Below are positions 50,179 to 52,003 of a DNA stretch of 52,003 nt, in pieces; within the stretch, counting starts at the first letter, position 1; each line of letters begins with the position of its first letter. This stretch comes from an uncultured Oscillibacter sp. Lineage in GTDB: Bacteria; Bacillota; Clostridia; Oscillospirales; Oscillospiraceae. The stretch spans positions 1-52,003 of the forward strand of contig NZ_CAJTUX010000013.1 in the NCBI RefSeq assembly GCF_910579365.1, written 5' to 3'. The notes beneath the pieces were generated by a model. That model was not told the DNA's origin. It saw only the letters and a list, made by a program, of their open reading frames with translations, and ran no database searches. The translations under genes and the position numbers were made by a program.

Positions 50179-51849
50179 TCACGCCAAGTCTTTATATTGA
50201 AACACGAACCAATCATTTCCCAGTGCTTTCGCGTCTAAATTGCTCTTTGAAAACATGCTCCGGTTCTGATCCGTTCGCTTCATAATCAATCTTCCAGACA
50301 GTGACAGGCTTTTCTTGAAACAGTCCAAAAGCATCTTGAATTCATATTGAATCAAAATAGGGGTTTCCCATACAATATAATGAAACAAGCAATTATTTAG
50401 AGCCTCAGCCAACTCTTCATACGATAAAACTGTTTTCGCTTCATCCCCGATTCCCATCAAATCGGACAAGTATCTGGTGTCGTCGGTAAGAAAACTCAGC
50501 TTACAGTCCATATTGTGGCCAAATTCTTTTACCTGCTCTTTGACTTTTAAAGCATTGCTCCCCAGGCCGCAGTTAATTCCAAGCACCTCAATATGCCCCT
50601 GGTCGTTTCCAACTATCCGGTCCATAAATACCGGGTCATAACAAAAGCCACATCCCCATGGGTCTACGCCATAGGCCGCCCGAAATTCTTCCCGGCCTTC
50701 TGCGTAATATTTTTGCTCATTATGCTGCTGAATCTCGCTCTTCAAAGTCACAGAGCCAAAATGGTGGCAATACGCATCCTTAGCCAGCATCATTTTATAG
50801 CCATTCCTACGCAGCAGCAAAGATGTCTTATCATCCGGAAAAGATGTGGCATAGACCGGGTTACTGGTATGAAATGCACCATTAACGCACAGTCCCTCAG
50901 ATGCATAAAACACACTGGACCGCATGATATGAATCGGATTGCACAGCCGAACCCTCTGTTCCCAGCGAAAAGGGGATAAGAAGTTATTTTGTCTTGCAAA
51001 CCTTACCAATTCTTCTAAAGAAGAATACTGTGCCGGAATCGATTGTAAATTGCTGACATTGGGGGTCGATGGTACTACCCAGGCAATCTGGGGGGCGGAG
51101 CGAAGGCAGGACAGCATATTCTCAATAGCATGGGGCATTACCAGGACATCATTACAAATGCCAAGCAAAAACTCACCCTCAAAAATGCGGGAAACCGCAC
51201 TCACTCCGCCTCCGTTAACCGCAACATCCAGCTGCTTTTGGGGGTGAAGACTTTCAAAATATTCTTTTGTCCCATCGCTAGAGCCATGATTGACCAAAAT
51301 CAGCTCGTAGTTCAAATCCGCCGGAAGATTGGCCAGCAAGCTCTCCACACACATTTTTGTATAATCCAATTTATTATACGCCTGAATAAAAATAGAAAGC
51401 TCATACTTAAAAGTTCCCGTTTTTACGGCGTCGTCAATATAACTGTTTGCAAACAGCAACTTCTTTTTTTCGGCATCATATTCCGCCATTCGATCCGGAT
51501 GATCTACTAAGTATTGAAAAAAATAATATGTTCCATATGCGGTTTGCAACAGCGGCAGCAATTCAAACTCAATTTTGCGTAGGCACATTTCCCGATCCGT
51601 GCGGTAATGCCTCTTCACCCTGCGAAGAGAATCCAAAATCGACTCACAGGCGGGAGTCAGTTTTTGGTTTCCCGCCGTGTCCGTCCCTTCGATCGCCTGC
51701 AAAATCTGCGTCAGTCCAAGGGACATATCTCCGCAAAGCTGATCGAAGTGGAGAGTGTCTTCCACCTCTGCGCTGGTATACAGTTCCTGGCATGCCTCCT
51801 GCATGGTCTCCAAAAGCTCCAAAATCTGGAGGACGACTTGTTCTTCCAT
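50179..51849 (-). CDS. GT2 glycosyltransferase with helical N-terminal domain
   Basis: The 556-residue protein has an acidic helical N-terminal part (about 1-140), then a GT-A domain starting at FKYELSIFIQAYNKLDYTKMC. NHGSSDGTKEYFES supplies the nucleotide-sugar loop and GEFLLGICNDVLVMPHAIE the DxD-like region. A C-terminal domain with weak methyltransferase-like features (VLGINCGLGSNALKVKE, FHYIVWETP) follows. This layout is seen in Firmicute surface and flagellar glycosylation loci. It is the only glycosyltransferase in the window. GAGGAG precedes ATG 51849. Confidence 0.83.
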   Translation of the reverse strand: MEEQVVLQILELLETMQEACQELYTSAEVEDTLHFDQLCGDMSLGLTQILQAIEGTDTAGNQKLTPACESILDSLRRVKRHYRTDREMCLRKIEFELLPLLQTAYGTYYFFQYLVDHPDRMAEYDAEKKKLLFANSYIDDAVKTGTFKYELSIFIQAYNKLDYTKMCVESLLANLPADLNYELILVNHGSSDGTKEYFESLHPQKQLDVAVNGGGVSAVSRIFEGEFLLGICNDVLVMPHAIENMLSCLRSAPQIAWVVPSTPNVSNLQSIPAQYSSLEELVRFARQNNFLSPFRWEQRVRLCNPIHIMRSSVFYASEGLCVNGAFHTSNPVYATSFPDDKTSLLLRRNGYKMMLAKDAYCHHFGSVTLKSEIQQHNEQKYYAEGREEFRAAYGVDPWGCGFCYDPVFMDRIVGNDQGHIEVLGINCGLGSNALKVKEQVKEFGHNMDCKLSFLTDDTRYLSDLMGIGDEAKTVLSYEELAEALNNCLFHYIVWETPILIQYEFKMLLDCFKKSLSLSGRLIMKRTDQNRSMFSKSNLDAKALGNDWFVFQYKDLA

Positions 51850-51893
51850 GTCTTTCTCCTCACACGCATATCCCGTCTATGAAATCGGAAATC

Positions 51894-52003
51894 TCATTTC
51901 CAAACCGCCCATGGCGCACGGCCGCGGGCCCACAGTGCCTCCAGTCTTCCCCGGTCCCGCTGGGTGTCCATGCACTGCCAGAAGCCCGGGTGCTTGTATA
52001 TAC
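51894..52003 (-). CDS. rfbF: Glucose-1-phosphate cytidylyltransferase RfbF/DdhA, C-terminal fragment cut by window edge
   Basis: The last 35 or so codons read YKHPGFWQCMDTQRDRG, then LEALWARGRAPWAVWK and a stop. This is the typical end of CDP-glucose pyrophosphorylase, which supplies CDP-glucose to RfbG. The start lies beyond base 52003. Its stop is 45 bp before the GT2 start, so it belongs to the same run. Confidence 0.87.
   Translation of the reverse strand, partial: IYKHPGFWQCMDTQRDRGRLEALWARGRAPWAVWK

Noticed and set aside
1..52003. tRNA, rRNA, CRISPR arrays, intact transposases or integrases
   Set aside because: Reading both strands I saw no tRNA or rRNA core sequences, no regularly spaced repeats and no recombinase motifs. 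The palindromes at 31.2 and 45.1 kb lack any associated transposase.

Overview
The window looks like a chromosomal segment of a GC-rich anaerobic Firmicute, most likely a gut Oscillospirales/Clostridia member. This is inferred from AGGAGG-type ribosome binding sites, TRAP and SLC13 carboxylate transporters, an ECF-type S component, a clostridial-type AbrB/SpoVT N-terminus and a strictly anaerobic-looking enzyme set (4Fe-4S old-yellow-enzyme reductase, molybdopterin reductase, radical SAM proteins). No rRNA, tRNA, CRISPR array or intact insertion sequence was seen.

Region 1 (about 1-4000) is a worn accessory patch: a wHTH-like hypothetical gene with a near-consensus promoter, an internally collapsed UvrA-like relic, a GNAT acetyltransferase, a small unknown gene, a DUF1508 gene broken by one extra A, a YhcG/DUF1016 PDDEXK nuclease and a truncated AbrB-type regulator.

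Region 2 (about 4060-22660) is a compact catabolic locus. One minus-strand operon (12451 down to 4144, ended by a perfect hairpin at 4064-4097) encodes two MmgE/PrpD paralogues, a FAD/NAD oxidoreductase, a molybdopterin reductase, a four-cluster ferredoxin and an SLC13 transporter. Divergent from it, two Asp/Glu-racemase/maleate-isomerase-like paralogues run on the plus strand. A second minus-strand operon (20298 down to 14332) encodes a TRAP transporter (P, Q, M), an old-yellow-enzyme/2,4-dienoyl-CoA-reductase-type enzyme and a LysR regulator. Divergent from that are an opine-type dehydrogenase and an ornithine-cyclodeaminase-family protein. Both divergent promoter regions carry the same 16-base motif just upstream of the plus-strand -35 box and the same minus-strand -35 context, so the four units are probably one regulon. 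The substrate is unknown; a dicarboxylate or an imino/opine-type dicarboxylate is the best guess.

Region 3 (about 22670-25071) looks like molybdenum-cofactor support for Region 2: a candidate Moco riboswitch with terminator, an ECF S component, a membrane-anchored molybdopterin-domain-like protein and a kinase-like/MobA fusion, all translationally overlapping.

Region 4 (25073-52003, all minus strand) is a glycan locus with three interleaved chemistries. (a) PAPS synthesis: ATP sulfurylase and APS kinase, with a truncated pyruvate-kinase-like protein, a CPA2 antiporter, a Mor-type HTH protein and an alkaline-phosphatase-superfamily protein. (b) The GDP-sugar route to legionaminic acid: PtmE, LegB, LegC, LegG and LegI, the last fused to a FemAB-like domain. 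LegH and LegF are not seen. (c) CDP-deoxyhexose synthesis: RfbF (partial), RfbG and RfbH, plus a thiamine-diphosphate enzyme coupled to an SDR, resembling branched-chain (yersiniose-type) sugar synthesis. Three radical SAM proteins, two FkbM methyltransferases, a pyruvyltransferase-family protein and one GT2 glycosyltransferase complete it. No Wzx/Wzy is visible, so glycosylation of a surface protein such as flagellin is possible. Two palindrome pairs, one in frame inside a coding sequence, suggest small palindromic elements active in this locus.
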